The position numbers were made by a program, and so were the translations under genes. DNA of 64,000 nt from Strigamia acuminata. Lineage: Eukaryota; Arthropoda; Chilopoda; Geophilomorpha; Linotaeniidae. Of this stretch, positions 1-14,500 are shown in pieces. The DNA lies in NCBI GenBank assembly GCA_949358305.1, contig OX442314.1, positions 19,585,060 through 19,649,059 on the forward strand, in the 5' to 3' direction. The first letter of the stretch is position 1, and the number at the start of each line of letters is the position of its first letter. A model generated the notes under the pieces. It was not told where the DNA came from. It made no database searches and worked only from the letters and a program-made list of their open reading frames with translations.

Positions 1-2599
1 TAACCTTGGACAATTGCATTGTTAAACCGATATCTGGAAGAGAGGTGACGTGACGACACATAACAATTAGGAATTTGATCGTAAAACGTGCAGTTAGAGA
101 ACCACGCGTGTTTTTATTTTATTGGGTGTAAACAAAAATATTTTGCCACTGTAAAAACAAGTGTGAATATTGAGGCTTTGTGGGTAAATAAAAGGAATTT
201 TTGATTTTATGGTGTAAAGAAAGTTGCCGAGCAAGAAGCGACTTTGTATGAATAACATTTGCATTTAAGTTAGAAACTTATAAAACAAGATCAATCTGTT
301 TGAAAAAGGAAAACAATCTGTATGACACAATTTAATGAAATATTAGCGTACTAAATTTGCGTTTAACTACAACTACGCAATAAAAGTTAAGTTAGCTGAA
401 TACCTCGTAAACAAAATTGGTGTGTAAACACTTAATATCAATCTGTTGATGGTGTAGATTTAGTTTGAGACATCAATTTATTGATCGTGTTATTGCATAA
501 ATTCAGTAACCAATGGAGACAACAGCTTGCAACACCTTTGATTAATCGGTCAATATTTATTATAGATTTCTTTTTATCTCTTTTTGAAACGGGTTTTTAC
601 CGTTGACACAACCGGGTGTAATTAGAGTTGATGTGATCCAATTTCAACTGCATTGTTTTAATGGGTGGTTTTAAATGCACGGTTTTGGATATATAAACGC
701 AGTGGGTAATCTAATTATTTTTTATAGGTAAACCAATAATTTTATGCTTTACAGAACGCGGGGAAAGTTGGTTAATAAATTTGCAGTAACTCGGAGTGAA
801 TGAGTTGGAATATGAATGTGCGCATGTCAATCAAGATGATCTTTTTAGAGACAAACTTTGTGGCGGAACGGAAAAGAAAAGGAAAGAAAAGAAAAGAGAA
901 AAAGCCATTAAAAAATATTTGAGGAATCGAAAAGCGTTTTTTTTTTTTTTTTTTTTTTTGTTGTTTTGTTGAAAGGATTTAGTTGGTAAGGGAGGAGAAT
1001 TGGTGTCACTAATGGTCTTATTGCATCACCATTTATCCTTTCTTGAAAAGACTGAAGATAGTTGTCACATGTTGATTGGACTGGTGTGTTGATGCTGATG
1101 GGATTGCCACTTGTCAATATCATGTGCTTCTCTGCAGTACAATGTGTCTTCATCGGATTTCCAAGGCAATAAGCAATTTGGAAAAGTAATGAAAGGTTTA
1201 TAAACAAATGACTTTTTTTAAAAAAAAAAAAAAATTTTAAATAAAAATTTAAACAAAACTAAATATCTGGAGAGAAAATATTTAAATTAATTACAAATTA
1301 AATGCTAAAATAATAGTTTATGTGGTCAAATTGAGATTGGCTGATTACCGACAAACATGTCAAGAGAATAAGATTTATTATAGCGCTGTCTAGGTAATGC
1401 GCACTAGTCTAATAGTAAAGTAAAAAAAACAAAAGGATAGTCGAGTGGTGCGGTGTTACATCAGAGACAATGAGACATGGCCAAGTATAAATAAATCAAA
1501 TGTAAGTAAGACGCTGCAGAAAATTGTATTCTGTGGTTAATATATCTGCACAATTGAGAGCATTAATCAGTAACAGATACTTGTAATTTGCGAGAAATTG
1601 ACTACATGATGTTTGCATGGTTTCCTTGCAATTATTTGCATGGATAGAAATTGTTGAAAAGTCTTATTTTTTCACCCTATTTAACAAGTTGAAAACGTGG
1701 CATTAAGCATGAACTCAAGATTTTAATTGGTGAATTAATTTATAGAACTTTTGTTGACGTTGACATTAAATGGCAGTTTGAAGAGCCGCGCAGATCCGAT
1801 TGAAATAAGTCTTAACCTATGTTTAATTGCTTTGTTTAACTGTCCTGCCTGATTAGGCACCTAATTAACGTAAAAGGTTATACAGAAGCGTGCTTTCTCT
1901 CTTCTGTTGCACTTAAAATTCACTCGCATTGAAAAGTTCTACACGAGTGGAAAGGATTCTAATGTGTGCGAAATCTCTTAAATTTTTTCTTAGAAAATCG
2001 CAGAGACAAGGAAAAAATGATATTTCAGTCTTAGCGCTCATTTCTTTCATTCGTTTTTCATCTTTTTTTATTTAAAAAAAATTGTCAAGTTCAGATGTGG
2101 GTTTCGTGTGTAGTGATTTATTTTTTCTTTCATACATTTGCACGCAATTTGTAATTATCTTGGAAATGAAGAGAAAATGACAGCTATTTTGCAGAGCAGA
2201 GGTTTCTGTGAGAAGTGGAATTTTTATGCAAAGTTGCACAACATGAGAAGGGGCGGGAAGCTTAATGTTTAATTGTTTTATTTTATGGTTATGTGCATTT
2301 TGGTTAATTTAGTAAAAGGGCTCTTGGTGGTTGTAACTTGGGATTATAAACCATAAAAGCATCTATCTTAGTTGATTGCTTTCATCGTTGAAGAGCTTTT
2401 TTCTTGTGTGATTATGAAGAGTGAATCAAGTGAAAATTTAATTGGGAAATTGAGATTACTCGGGCTCTTACCGGTGGAGTAAGTGAATTGATGATTTCCA
2501 ACTCTGACGAGATTTTATTATTGTTATTTATCATTATCTTGTTTTTATAATGCTAAAAAAAAAAATCTAAAATATTATTTTTAAATATTTTTTTTTTAG
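1..2599. other. Noncoding sequence upstream of the RhoGEF exons
   Basis: AT-rich DNA with poly-T and poly-A runs (about 936-960 and 1218-1234) and no ORF resembling a protein family. It probably holds the promoter, 5' UTR exons or first introns of the RhoGEF gene. An ATG at 2414 followed by a good donor (GTAAGT at 2479) looks like a short first exon, but its frame does not join the exon at 2600, so the true first coding exon is unidentified. Confidence 0.5.
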
Positions 2600-5500
2600 A
2601 CTCAAAGAAGTAAAAGTTTAACGCACATTGAATGTGTTGAAGACGCAATTTGTGATAACATCCAACAAGATTTGGCCAGATTTAATGTGTCCTCGTCTTC
2701 TGCAGACGCCGGACTTGTAAGTCAACGTCACTTGGCAGTCAGTATGGGAGACATCTCTAAAATTGATCAGAGCAGAGGCAAGCTACAAAAATCTATCAAG
2801 GTGAGTTATTATCTTGTCTACGATTAATATTGGCATGAAATCGGTTTTGAGTTTTATAGTAGTGGTAATATAAGATTTTACGGAACTTATACCTTGTTTG
2901 CACCAGAAAGTTTGGGCTAACCTAACATTTAAATCTAGTTCTACGTAGTTCTTAGTGCAAATGCATCTAACCCAAAGTTATCTAGTTTAAACAATTTTAA
3001 ACTAGATAATTCTAATCCAGTTGTGTGAACTAGATAATTGCCAAAGAACTAGATAACTGCCAACGTCACTTCCCACAATTCTAATTAGGGTACTAATAAA
3101 ATTTATTGGTATTGCCCTTTTAAATAAATTTTAAGTGAGTGTCTAAAAATCTGAATAAATAGGTGACTAAAACTTGATTTCTGTAAAATTTTGTTTTAGG
3201 AATTTTGATTGGTGCTTATTGTGTCTTGAAATTAAATTTATTTCTATGCCTGTTAAGAAACAGAACGTTTTGACCTCGCTGCGTTATAAGGTTATAACTG
3301 CTGCATAAAGCCTTTTGACTATCTGCAGCGACAACCGACTAGTGTTGTGTGACCGCTCAATGAGGCCACGAACCCGCTAAATAGCAAAACTGCTTATGTA
3401 AAATTAATTACGAAAATATACATTTCAAGCACGCCGTGCATGATGTGGTGATTTTTAAATTCGGGTTTAAGAGGTAGGGAGTTTTCCTAAAATATTATTT
3501 CTTATTTTGGAGAAATTATATTTACTTATTTTTGTACTTTTTTACCTGTCTCACTAATTGCTCAAATTAGGGAGTTGCTGCGAAGACTGGGGTTGCTTGC
3601 TTGGTTTATAGGAGCTGCCACATTCTGTGAGAGGGAAATTTTTCTTTAAAGGTTTAGTTTTAAATTGAAATCCAAATGAAACACGTCACACACCACCAGT
3701 CAAGCTTCTCAAGTAAAAACTCTGAAACTTCAAGAGTGACGTGATTTTCCTTGGACATCAGATTAATTCCTGAATAAGTATTATCTACTTATTGGGAACT
3801 GCAGTTTTATCATGAGTGTAAGGAAAAAAGGTGAACCTTCAGAGCGAATCTGAGGGCGAAGTCTACGCCCGGAACGATATGCCATTATATGGTCACTTCA
3901 CGGACGAGCACCAGACCGAAAATCCCTATAGTACTGCAACATTTGTCTGAAAATGTCTTAAATCACTGCGGTACCTGTTGTCAATCTCCATCTACAGGTT
4001 TAAAGTAAAAGTTATGGAAACTTTCCGAATCTCTTGAATTGATTAACAAGTTTAGATCGCAAAACTTTGCACAATTTATATTTGGTCCACCATATTGATT
4101 GAAGAAGCTCATCGGTGAATTTAACTTATAAGTTAGCGCAAACCGAATTATAATTGAATTGAGAACCCAGACAACTGTAAGGGCAGTTTGGACGAAAGTC
4201 GAGCACGAGGTCAAAGATTTCTCCTATTTTCCGTTTTGATTATTTTAACGTTTGAATATCTCTTTATTATGTATATCTTTTTTAGTAACTTACCATTTCT
4301 TAAGTTGAGAAAGACATACTTTTAATTTATTTTATTACAAGGCGGAAGTCTTTGTTATTTATTAGCGGCCTAATAAATAATTAGTTTATGAAATTGAACA
4401 TCTGGGACTAAGACTAGAAATAGCGTCCCACTTGGAGCAAGAATAAACCTAAAACTAACCCCTAGACACAAGTGATTGTTTGTGTAAACTTAATAATATT
4501 CGAGGTCGCATCACTCGGGGGCCTGGTGGAGATTTATGGTAATTTTAATTGAGTTTCGTTTGGATGCTGTCCGAGATTTTTGATAATTTTAGATTTTGAT
4601 TCTCACTGGGGAGCCCTACCAAGATTCTTTTTTCAAAAAGAAGAAAAAATTGCAAAGGGGCACAGTCCCGAGATGAATAAATATTTGGTTTGTTTATTTA
4701 GATGAGGTTGTGTGAGTTGTAAGTGTGGCTTTGTTGTTGTTTGTATTTGCTGCGAGTATTGCTCCTTATGTAGTGCGATATATCTTACGTAGTTAGTTAT
4801 TTTTAGAATTTAAGAATATCCTTTCCTTAGTTAAGTAGTTTTCTTATTTCCTGTCCTATTTAATAATCCTCATACTAATATCGTCTGACTGTCATCATAA
4901 GGAAGCAAAACCAACACAAGGATTTGCCACGAAAAGATTTAGTTTTCCACGCATTCTACAATTTTCCAAGGATATTATTTATATGCCAAAGCCTGCAAAT
5001 ATTTTCGCATCATCGAACCTCAAGGGGGATGTAGCTATTCTGGATGCCATCAATAAATCTGGTGTTGTGTTTGGAGTTCTATTTGAACAAATGACAGTTT
5101 TTGAAAAAGAAAACTTCAATACATACAACAAGGATTAGGACCAGAGGTGGCTCACCATTAGATCTACGATTTTTCAAATTTCCAGAAGACTTATCATCGC
5201 AGGAAGCAGCCAAATTGACCAAAACATATGATCATAACTGACTGCTAGAAAAAATAGTTACTGTGAATCCTGACAACAAAGTTTGGCCAAGACTTTTCAT
5301 TAAGGGGAACTAAAGTCCTGTCAATTCACCATTTTTATGAACCCACACTTGGTCAGAATGAATCAATTAAATCAATAAAGAATGCATTAACTAGGACTGA
5401 AGTAAAAGAATTTAAGCATTTAGTTCAAGTTCAATGAAAAAGAGTTTTCAAGAAATCAGATATCAAGAAACATTTGGCTTTGGGCAGAAAAAAATTATTT

Positions 5501-8500
5501 GAAAACGACTATAAAAGGTATAACAGCTGATTGATTTTAGAATGGTTATACCAACTGCAGAGCCAAGAAATAGTGTGACATTGCGAAGTTCCTTGCCGAC
5601 ACCAGAACAACAAAGTCCTCAATGCTCAAAGTGGCCATCTATTACAACTCAAGAGTATACTAGAATGTACTACTGCTGAATGCTTACAGGTCATAGAGAA
5701 GCACTGTTATCAACAACTGGATTTTGCTAATGACGATCGGAATACCAAAAAGAGATTGATGGGCCCCAAGAAAGTCATTGATGATGATCCACGATTGATT
5801 GCATCGAAAGAATAAGGCAGTGTGTAAGCATGAATGAAAACAGGAGCGGAATTTCTAAAGAAGATGCTAAGGAAACGAAAATCCAGCTCACTCATGGCTT
5901 TAGATTTTAAGAGGATTTTATATACCAAAATGCAAAAATAAAATGAAACAAAAACATTTTTATGCATATTTTGGTTTATTTTTCTATAAATTGGGTGCCC
6001 CCATTTGGTGTCAGTGACCGCTAGTATCACGATGCGCCACTGTTGTTACTTTATACAAGTACAGTAAGTGCTTAGAAATCAAGTACGATATTTGTATTTT
6101 ATCTATTCTACTCTATAAAACTTAATGCTAAAACATTTTGTCTATATAGAGAAATAGTGTCTCCTTTGAGTATATTTATAACATTGTTTTCTGATGGACA
6201 ATAAATATTCTTGATGGTAACAGAAAAGTTGGAACCATGTTGAAACGCTTTGTTTTTGAAAATGTGGAAAGTTAAAAATCACTTTGAGAATTTTGAGATA
6301 ACTTACAAGAAGCAGTGCCAGCTCCATTTCACAAGTGACGTAGACAGCTGTTCATGCGCCGACGTGTGGAGGATGCCAAGAATTCCTCACAGAGCACCAA
6401 AATACCTTGACAATGTGGCAAAATAAATGTAGCAATTGACCACCATTAAATAAATAATAGTAAAACATCATATTGGATCTTATTTTCTGGGAACAAAATG
6501 GTTATGTTTATGGGTATCGTCAAAAAGAGCAGATAATTCTGCACATTGTACTTATGGTATATAAATAAAGGGTCTAAAATTATAAACGAATATTTAAGAG
6601 TAATTTTTATTGCCTAAAGGTACTGAAAAAGAATTTTTTTTTTGTAACGAATACTTAAAAATGGTTTGGTTGGTTGGTTGGCCATAGAACACCATGTTAA
6701 AAAAAAGGAGTTTGTGCTTCAGACTACACGATAGAAGTGAAACTTCAAATCTTTAAAAATTGCATCCGAAAATCAAAATGTAATATGAAAATTTGTAATT
6801 TTTGTAATTTTAATTTTTAATATTAATGTGGGCGCATTTTTTTTATCATCAGCTTTTTACGGTTTCGATGTTAATGTCTCAAAAATTTGATACTGCGCAC
6901 ACTACCGCGCACCCAAACTCGCTCGCACATCATCGCGCACGCTTCTGCGTTCACGTTGTCATAGTTACTTCCGTTACGTTTCCCGTCACATTCCAAGGTC
7001 ATTCGGAATCGGAATCACGCCTACCTGTCACGCCTATCGTGCCAAAAATATTTCACTTCAAAAAATTTGATATAACGAATTTTTGTTATAACCGATTTCT
7101 CGGGTCTTTTGCGATTCGTTGTAACGAGTCTCGAATGTACCAAACTTAAAGAATCCTTTTAACTTTTCCTGTATTTTTCAACAAAAAAATTGAGCTTTTA
7201 AGTTCTTTTCTAATTCTAGACATTTTATTTATAATTTATGTAAGGAAGCGTCTATAAATGATGCCACATTTTTTTGCCAGAGTTTTATGAAATTTTGTCA
7301 AAATTTTGTAAATATTTGTGATAATTTGCACAAATTTTGTTAAAATATGACGTCACAAATTACTGAACCCCCAACCCTCTTCCCCCTTCTTCATGACACA
7401 ATGTATCAGGTCATTGGTGTCTGACGTCATTTATGTGCGTGTGCTTAAGTTTACTCAACAGTGATAAAAAAAAGATGGCGACCCCATGCTGCATTTGGCA
7501 CTTTTCATGTAAGCCTTGATGTAGTGTTATGAGCTGAGAACGATGCAAAACGCATAACAGTATGGCCAAATTTTTTTACCACTTGGATTCTCAAACCAAA
7601 ATTTAAAGTTAAGGTTGTTTTTTATTAATCGTTTTTTTTTTGTTAATTACCGGTATTTAATATGTAAATAATGGTTTAATGAAAAAAAAATTTCTTTGCG
7701 ACAAAATTGAAAATAATTTTTCCAAAATTGCCATCACATTTACCTGGCGTCTTGGTAAATGCCAGATGCCAACCAACAAATTGTTTGCTGCTGCGCTGAA
7801 TAAAACAAGATAAAATATTCAAAGTATCCTCACGTAATGCTACAGTACATTTGCTAGAGTGAATAAAATCGACAGGTCATGAATCTGAATGTATAATGAG
7901 TTTTCAAGTTCAGATAATACATTTCTTTTGTTTTATTGTCTTCTAGAGACGATTGAGAGACGTATGGCTTGTCAAAAAGTTGACATCTCCAATTACTGTC
8001 TGATTTATGTCGTATAAATGTCAAAAAAGTTGCCCCGTTTGTGATTTTTCATTCTGTCATTCAAAGTAAAATATTGAATTCTTTTTGCATTTGATTGACA
8101 AGAGTTCTAGTTGGATGAAACTGAAATGCCGAGGATGGAATTCGGAACTGAGGGTAGAAAAGTTTTCACTGAGCATTAAAAAATAATTTTTTCTTAAAAA
8201 TAACTTCCTGAAAAACCCAGACTGCACGTGTGAATTAAATTATTGCAAATTTGTTTAAATATAGTTTAGACGTTGTAAATTGTACTCTTATTTTGAAAAG
8301 CTTATGAGAAACTCAGCATCTGGTGTTGCGAATATCTTGAAAACCGCAATGTAGGAATGTAAATCTGCTGTTGAGGCGTTGCATCCAGATCCTCTTTTAC
8401 CCTCTTAATACCTGCGTATCACGAGACAGTTATCACAGAGTTTCTCCTCGGTGTTACACTTTAATGTGGATCTTGCCGAATCAGATCTCACTCATTTATA

Positions 8501-11500
8501 CCCAGATATACAGCGTTATCTCGTACCTAGAATCAAAATAGACTAGTAATCTCTTACAATATTGAACGCGTGTGGCAAGGCAAGGTGTTGGGGAAGAGCG
8601 AAATTAACATTGCAACACGTTGACCAATACACGTGCACTTTATCTGCACCCCTGAGTTGTGACCTTTAAGAATCTCCTGATTATTGTGTGAAAAATTCAG
8701 TTGTTTGGGAGGTTTTAGGTGGAAATAAGGCTGAGGGATTACAAGAATCCAATGAAAAGTTGCAGTCAAGTTGAAGGAAAGGCTGCTAAAGGATTTTCTA
8801 GGATTTTTTCTAAACCCTATAAAGTATAAACATTGGTTTTTGGGCCAAGGTAGTCTCAAAGTTAGGTAATATAATATTCATTGTTAATAACTTGCTAATG
8901 TTGAACGACAGCCTTAATACTAGCTGAGACCTTGACCGTGACTTTAACTTAGACCTTGAGCGATGCATCTTCATTTGAGTAAAGTTGTTCATTAAGCTTC
9001 CTGATATTGGTTTAGCCCTAATTGAAATGATGATTGATTGTATACGTCGATCAACTAAGGTATTAATGCGTTACTCTACAGTTTTATCTTTATTTTACCT
9101 AGGCATCAAGTCAGGAATCTTTCAGAGTCAGCTTCGATTACAACGATGAACATGTTCAGGAATATCTGCCTGCAAGCCAAGGAGTGACACTCAGGTAAGG
9201 AAAGACGTTTTCAATCTTTGAAATTAAATTTATCGGCTCTTTCATGTGGCATGTTAATCGGTTTTCTTGAAACCTCACGGTTAAAAGTAATTGAAATATA
9301 TATTATACATGTGTATATATAAAATTTTCGAATTAGACATAACTTACAAAGGGTAATCGAAGTAAATATGAAAGGTACCGGTATGTTGCTATGGCAAGCA
9401 GCGAGCCAGCAATTTTAATCAGGGAATGGATGTTTTTTTTTTTTGTGAAAGCTTGAAAGAAATGAAAAAAAATCAAAGTTGTAGGGAAAAGAATTTTAAA
9501 AATCATGGTTTTGAAATGGGCATTTTCAAGTAAATTGAAATTTAATAGCAGATTTGTTTGTTTACATTGAATTTCTCTAGGGACGCTCTACGTGACTTGT
9601 TTGATCAACGTGGTATCGATGTAAATTCTGTGCAGTTTTATCAAGAATATTCCAACACTTCTTTTCTTCCTTTCTGCGATACATCACGTTTAGCCGGATG
9701 CCAATTACGAGTGAAAAGTAAGCACATTAAATATTTTATAGGCACTTACTTGCAATTTTATTAAAAGAAATAAAGTAGTGTTTATGGTTGGTTGCAAGAA
9801 AACGCTTTGGATGTGAATTGCACCCCTATTTAAAATGATTCGCTTGATTCACAACACGAGAACCTGATCGCATGTTGAAATCAATTTTTTCTCGGCGGAT
9901 AATTAAAGTTTAAAATGGCGAGACGGTCAGTGATCAAAAGTTAACGAAAATAAAACACCAGAGACATCCAATAAATGTTTAAAGATGGAATTCTTCGAAA
10001 CATACAACACGAAATAAAAATTTATTACAGGTTACGGTATATGTGTTTAAAAAGTAATGAGGCCATCACTGACAGCAGCGCCGTAACTTGGTAAATTTCG
10101 ATAAATTTTACTGGGAAACCAAGGAGTCTGTCTCTGTGTGGAATTTAAGTGTGGCTATTCTCAAACTTATCCGTGGACACAGACACAGTTCAGTCTCGCA
10201 ATTGCAGCTGCTACCTTCAATGATATGGGACAAGTAAACACATTTCCGTCGATGCAATCGTCGTCATGGCAGCGGGAAAGTCGTCAATTGTAACGGTAAA
10301 GCAATAGTCCAATTAGGATGGAAATAGGCAATTAAACCAGATGCAGACTTGGAAAAGTATGCTATTATTTTAAATACAGTAGATTTATTTTAATGGTTAC
10401 AAAGTTCTCAAGATGTTACTTCGACTATCTTTTCGAAGTTTGAAACGAAAAAGATGAAAAGAATGAGTCAAGTGGCAATAATTTGAATTCACCAACACAT
10501 TTCTGTTTAAGTGCTGGGCAAATGTACAAAGTGGTTCGAAGCAAACAAAAAGAACTCTCAGGAGCTAGAATTTATGTAATGCTTTTTTTTTTATCCAGTT
10601 TTACTGTAAGTTATGGGAAGTTTGGATAAAACATTTGCAGTTATATCGGCAAAGTAAGCTGCAGCAATCCGACGGCTTTGTTTATTGGCTTAACCCCTTG
10701 ATGGGCAATTAGATTTCTTTTGTGCGGAAATCAGATATTGGAATTGAATTGTGATCAGTCGACTGTGTGATTGAACTTTGCTTATCTCTTAAGTTCAAGT
10801 CGTGTTGAATGGCATTGGTCTTGCACGATGAAATATAACAAAAAAAATATATTGTTTTTTTTTTCTTTTTTAATTATTTTTTTCTAGTTAAACCAACATC
10901 TACAAGCAGTTGGGATAAAGAAAATGGGATTCACGATAAACCATTCCTCAGTTTATCTAAAAAGGTAAGAACTAAGAAACTAAAAAAAATAAAAGCTTAA
11001 TTATAATTATTAAGATGGAAACGTGACTTTCTTATTAATATTCGAGTAATTTTATTTGTCAGCTTTTGTTAATGAAATCGGAATGCTAATTAGAATTCAA
11101 CTAAAGAATTCTAATTTTACTCAAGCCCCAGATGGTGTTCATCCATCCATGCTAGCAAATAATTTTCCAAAAAAACCTTTTTTCGTAAAAAAATGGGCAA
11201 ATAAAGCGATACATACTTAAAAATCTTATAAAATCCTATTTAAAATGTGCAGGTATGCAGTACTAATAACTGAAAAAAGTAGATGAAGAATAAAATTGAA
11301 TAAAAAAAAGGAATAAAAATATTGCAGGAAAGTGCAGAGACGAAAGGCAAAGTGAATACAAAATGAATTCCCAACCGGTTGTTAAAACTCACTTAAAATG
11401 CAAAGGGGATTTTATTCTACACTTAGAAAGCATATGGGAGATGTTCCGCTTCATTTATCAATACATTCTAAATTGTTTTCTTATTTTACATCCTCAATTT

Positions 11501-14500
11501 AGAGTGTGAATATTGTAATCATTTGCTCTTTTCACCCGTAAATTCATTGAGGTGTGAATACCTGGCACTTTTCATTCATGTGTTACCTTAAGAAACTCAT
11601 TTGTCTCGAATCTCGAGTATTAATAGGAATCACCTTTAGTTGTCATAGTAACTGTGCATCAGGTGTTGACTTGAGAGCCTGCATTTAACATTCTATTGAT
11701 ACTCTTCTTTCGTGTGGGCGAAACTGAGTGAAAAATCAGCCCATGGTCATGTGAGTTTTGTCTTCTCAGGGCTCGAAAAATAAGCGAGGAGGAAGCGGAG
11801 CGGGAAGTAATGCAGAAGACGCACAGGGAATGGTTCATGGACATTCTGATAGCACTTCCAGGCGAAAAACGAAAGGATTTTTCCCTACTTTTAAAAGTGT
11901 AAGATTTCTTTCGGTTTATTCATTCACAGCACTGAATTTTCACTTTTTTTTTGGTTTTTTAAAATTGGTTTTGCACGAAGTAATTGAGAAAAAACGTCAA
12001 GTGTAAAGTTTCTAATTGAACTGAATTTATTTTCAGGAAAAACTTGACACTTTAACAGAACTGCTTGCCAAATATGATCAAATGGGACTTCCTGACCTCA
12101 ATTGCATTGCGACGTTTAAATCAAATGATGTGGATGAATCTAATTACTCATTAGAGAATCACTGGAATGAAATAGTGCGAAATGGAGAAGTAAGGATAAG
12201 ATAAACCTGCAAATTTAAAATAATATTTATGCTTTAAAAATGCCATTTATTTTTTAAGGAATTACCAGACAAGGTGCAGCATCAGCAGATGGCTTTGTGG
12301 GAACTTTTACAGACAGAAGCCAATTATATTGACCAACTTCAAGTCATAACCAATGTTTGTTTATGCTTAGTTTTGGCCGAGTCTGTGCTAATATTTACAC
12401 GATCTATTAACTTTTTTATTTATAGCGTTTCAAGTTGTGTTTGTGCAACTTGCAATCTGAAGCTGTTTTGAATGAGGTGAGCGCAATACAATAATAATAA
12501 TAATAATGATGGTGTGGATTTTTTTAAAATAATAATATTTTGTAGATCGAAGTGGACAGTGTTTTCAGCAACATCGATGAGATCGCAACTGTTAATCGAT
12601 TATTTTGGTTGGAAAACCTTAAACCCATGCTGGATGAATCTAGAGCTACAAATAAGCCATTAAATCCCCTAAAAATTAAGGACGGGTTCACCAGGGTATA
12701 TTACACTCGCTTCCTGAAAATGACATCTTTTAACTGTTGTATTATAATTACAGTTTGCCAACCTGTTTCATCCATATATTAAATATTGCCTTGATCGTGC
12801 GCCTTGTTTGCAATACATTAAGGACAAAAAAAGAGTGAATGAATTATTTAAAGCGTACATAGCTGTAAGTAATCTATTCATATTTTTTATTTTTTATTTT
12901 TTTTTTTAATTTAAATGAAAAATATTTGCAGTGGTGTGAAACTCAAAAAGGATGCCACAGGCAAAAGTTCACGGATCTAAGTGTGAAGCCGATGCAAAGA
13001 TTGACTAAATATTCATTGCTATTGAAAGCGGTTCTTAAACACACCGACGACGATGAAGCCAAACTTGGCCTCAGTTGTATGGTGAGAATACTTTGTATTA
13101 CTAATACACGAATCGTTGTTTATGATGTTTTGATGTATCTAAGGTCAATTGTGTTGAGACGTTTGTGACTAATGTGAATGCCACTTTGAGGCAACGCCAC
13201 GAGCAGGAGAGGTTAGCTAATATAATCAATAAAGTTGAAAGTTATGACGTCGTCGAGGCTAAAGATGAAGAAGTTCAACGGGTAAATGACATCCATTAAT
13301 TATGGTGCCACAAATTGTTTCTCCGTGTGACACTAATTGTTACGTTTGTAGTTATTGAAAAACCACATTTCTTTGGATCTTACTTGCCCGATGCCTGATT
13401 GCAAAGACGATCAAGCTAGACAACTTTTGTTAGAAGGCGATTTAAAACTTAAAGATGCGACGAAAAATGTTAGTAATGTTATAGTTAATATTAGTTTATT
13501 GATAAAATGATTTTTGTTTTTTGTTTTTGTTTTTTTAAGATGGATGTGCATTGTTTTCTCTTCACCGACATGCTTCTTATCACTAAATCTCTGAATAAAA
13601 AGGGAGACCGTGTGAAAATTATTCGACAGCCGTATGTCGTCGATAGATTGGTAGTTTACGAAATGAAAGAGCGCACTTTACTTCTGGTTTATTTAAATGA
13701 GTTCCATGTGGCTACTACTGTCTTTGCTCTGAGTGGGGGAGGAGACATAAGGCATTGGCACGAGTGCATCAAAAAGGCGAAAGAAATGTACTCCGATGCT
13801 AAAATGTCTGTAAAAAGAACGCCGATACTTGGTTATTTGACAACCGATGATGTAGATGTGGATTTAGATTTTCCTACTCACGCCTTGCTCACAGCCAGAT
13901 CACCTCGGTCAAGTCAGAGTAGTTTGATACATTCCCACAGGTAACGTTTAATATCGATTTTTTTTGTACAAATTGTAATAAAAAATAATTAATATTTTTT
14001 TTAAAGTGGAAGTATGGACATGAGTGAGCCGTCTTCTGGTTGTGTAAGTCATGGAAGAGCAGTCAGTTTGGAATTTGCAGACATGAGAGCATCAAGTGCC
14101 AGCAGTGATGAAGGATCAGCAGCTGATCAGGTTAATTAAATTAAAAAATTATTTTCTACATAAAAAAAAAGTCACGTAGTGGAGTTTAGTGAGGTAGTAA
14201 GGCTTTTGCTTAGACGTGTGAAGTTGAAATGATTGAAATTTGTATTTTCATTTGAATATTTAACTTTTCATACCGCAGCTTACAAATACATTTCAACCAG
14301 CAGTTGCCGAAAAAAGTTCACGTTTAGTGTCCTGGATAACTTCGTTGAAGGTGTGTATCTAATGGATGCACCCAGAAACACAACAAGTTGTTGTTTCAAT
14401 GACTGATTTGAAACTAAAAGAAACTAATCTTTCAATAATTTTGCTAACGAAGCCAATTTTTCTTCTTACTAGTGTTAGGCACAATAGCAAAAGTAAATAA

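Larger units (their letters stand above)
2801..9102 (+). other. Large 6.3-kb intron of the RhoGEF gene
   Basis: Starts GTGAGT and ends CTAG. It carries a perfect hairpin (2978-3009), a decayed coding remnant (4890-5940) and AT-rich filler. A stretch at 7240-7420 (AAATTTTGTCAAA-like runs followed by TGACGTCA-containing, C-rich text) looks like a dispersed repeat fragment but no ends were found. Nothing else is coding-like. Confidence 0.6.

Noticed and set aside
2414-2478. First coding exon of the RhoGEF starting at ATG 2414
   Set aside because: Good donor, but 65 nt puts the exon at 2600 out of frame.
6826-7149. 107-codon ORF in the large RhoGEF intron
   Set aside because: No family signature, low complexity and intronic position; likely chance or repeat-derived.
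11770-11898. Second open frame in a RhoGEF exon (EEEAEREVMQKTHREWFMDI)
   Set aside because: It is protein-like, but both neighbouring exons end and start in phase 0, which selects the other frame (RRKTKGFFPTF), in line with PLEKHG5.
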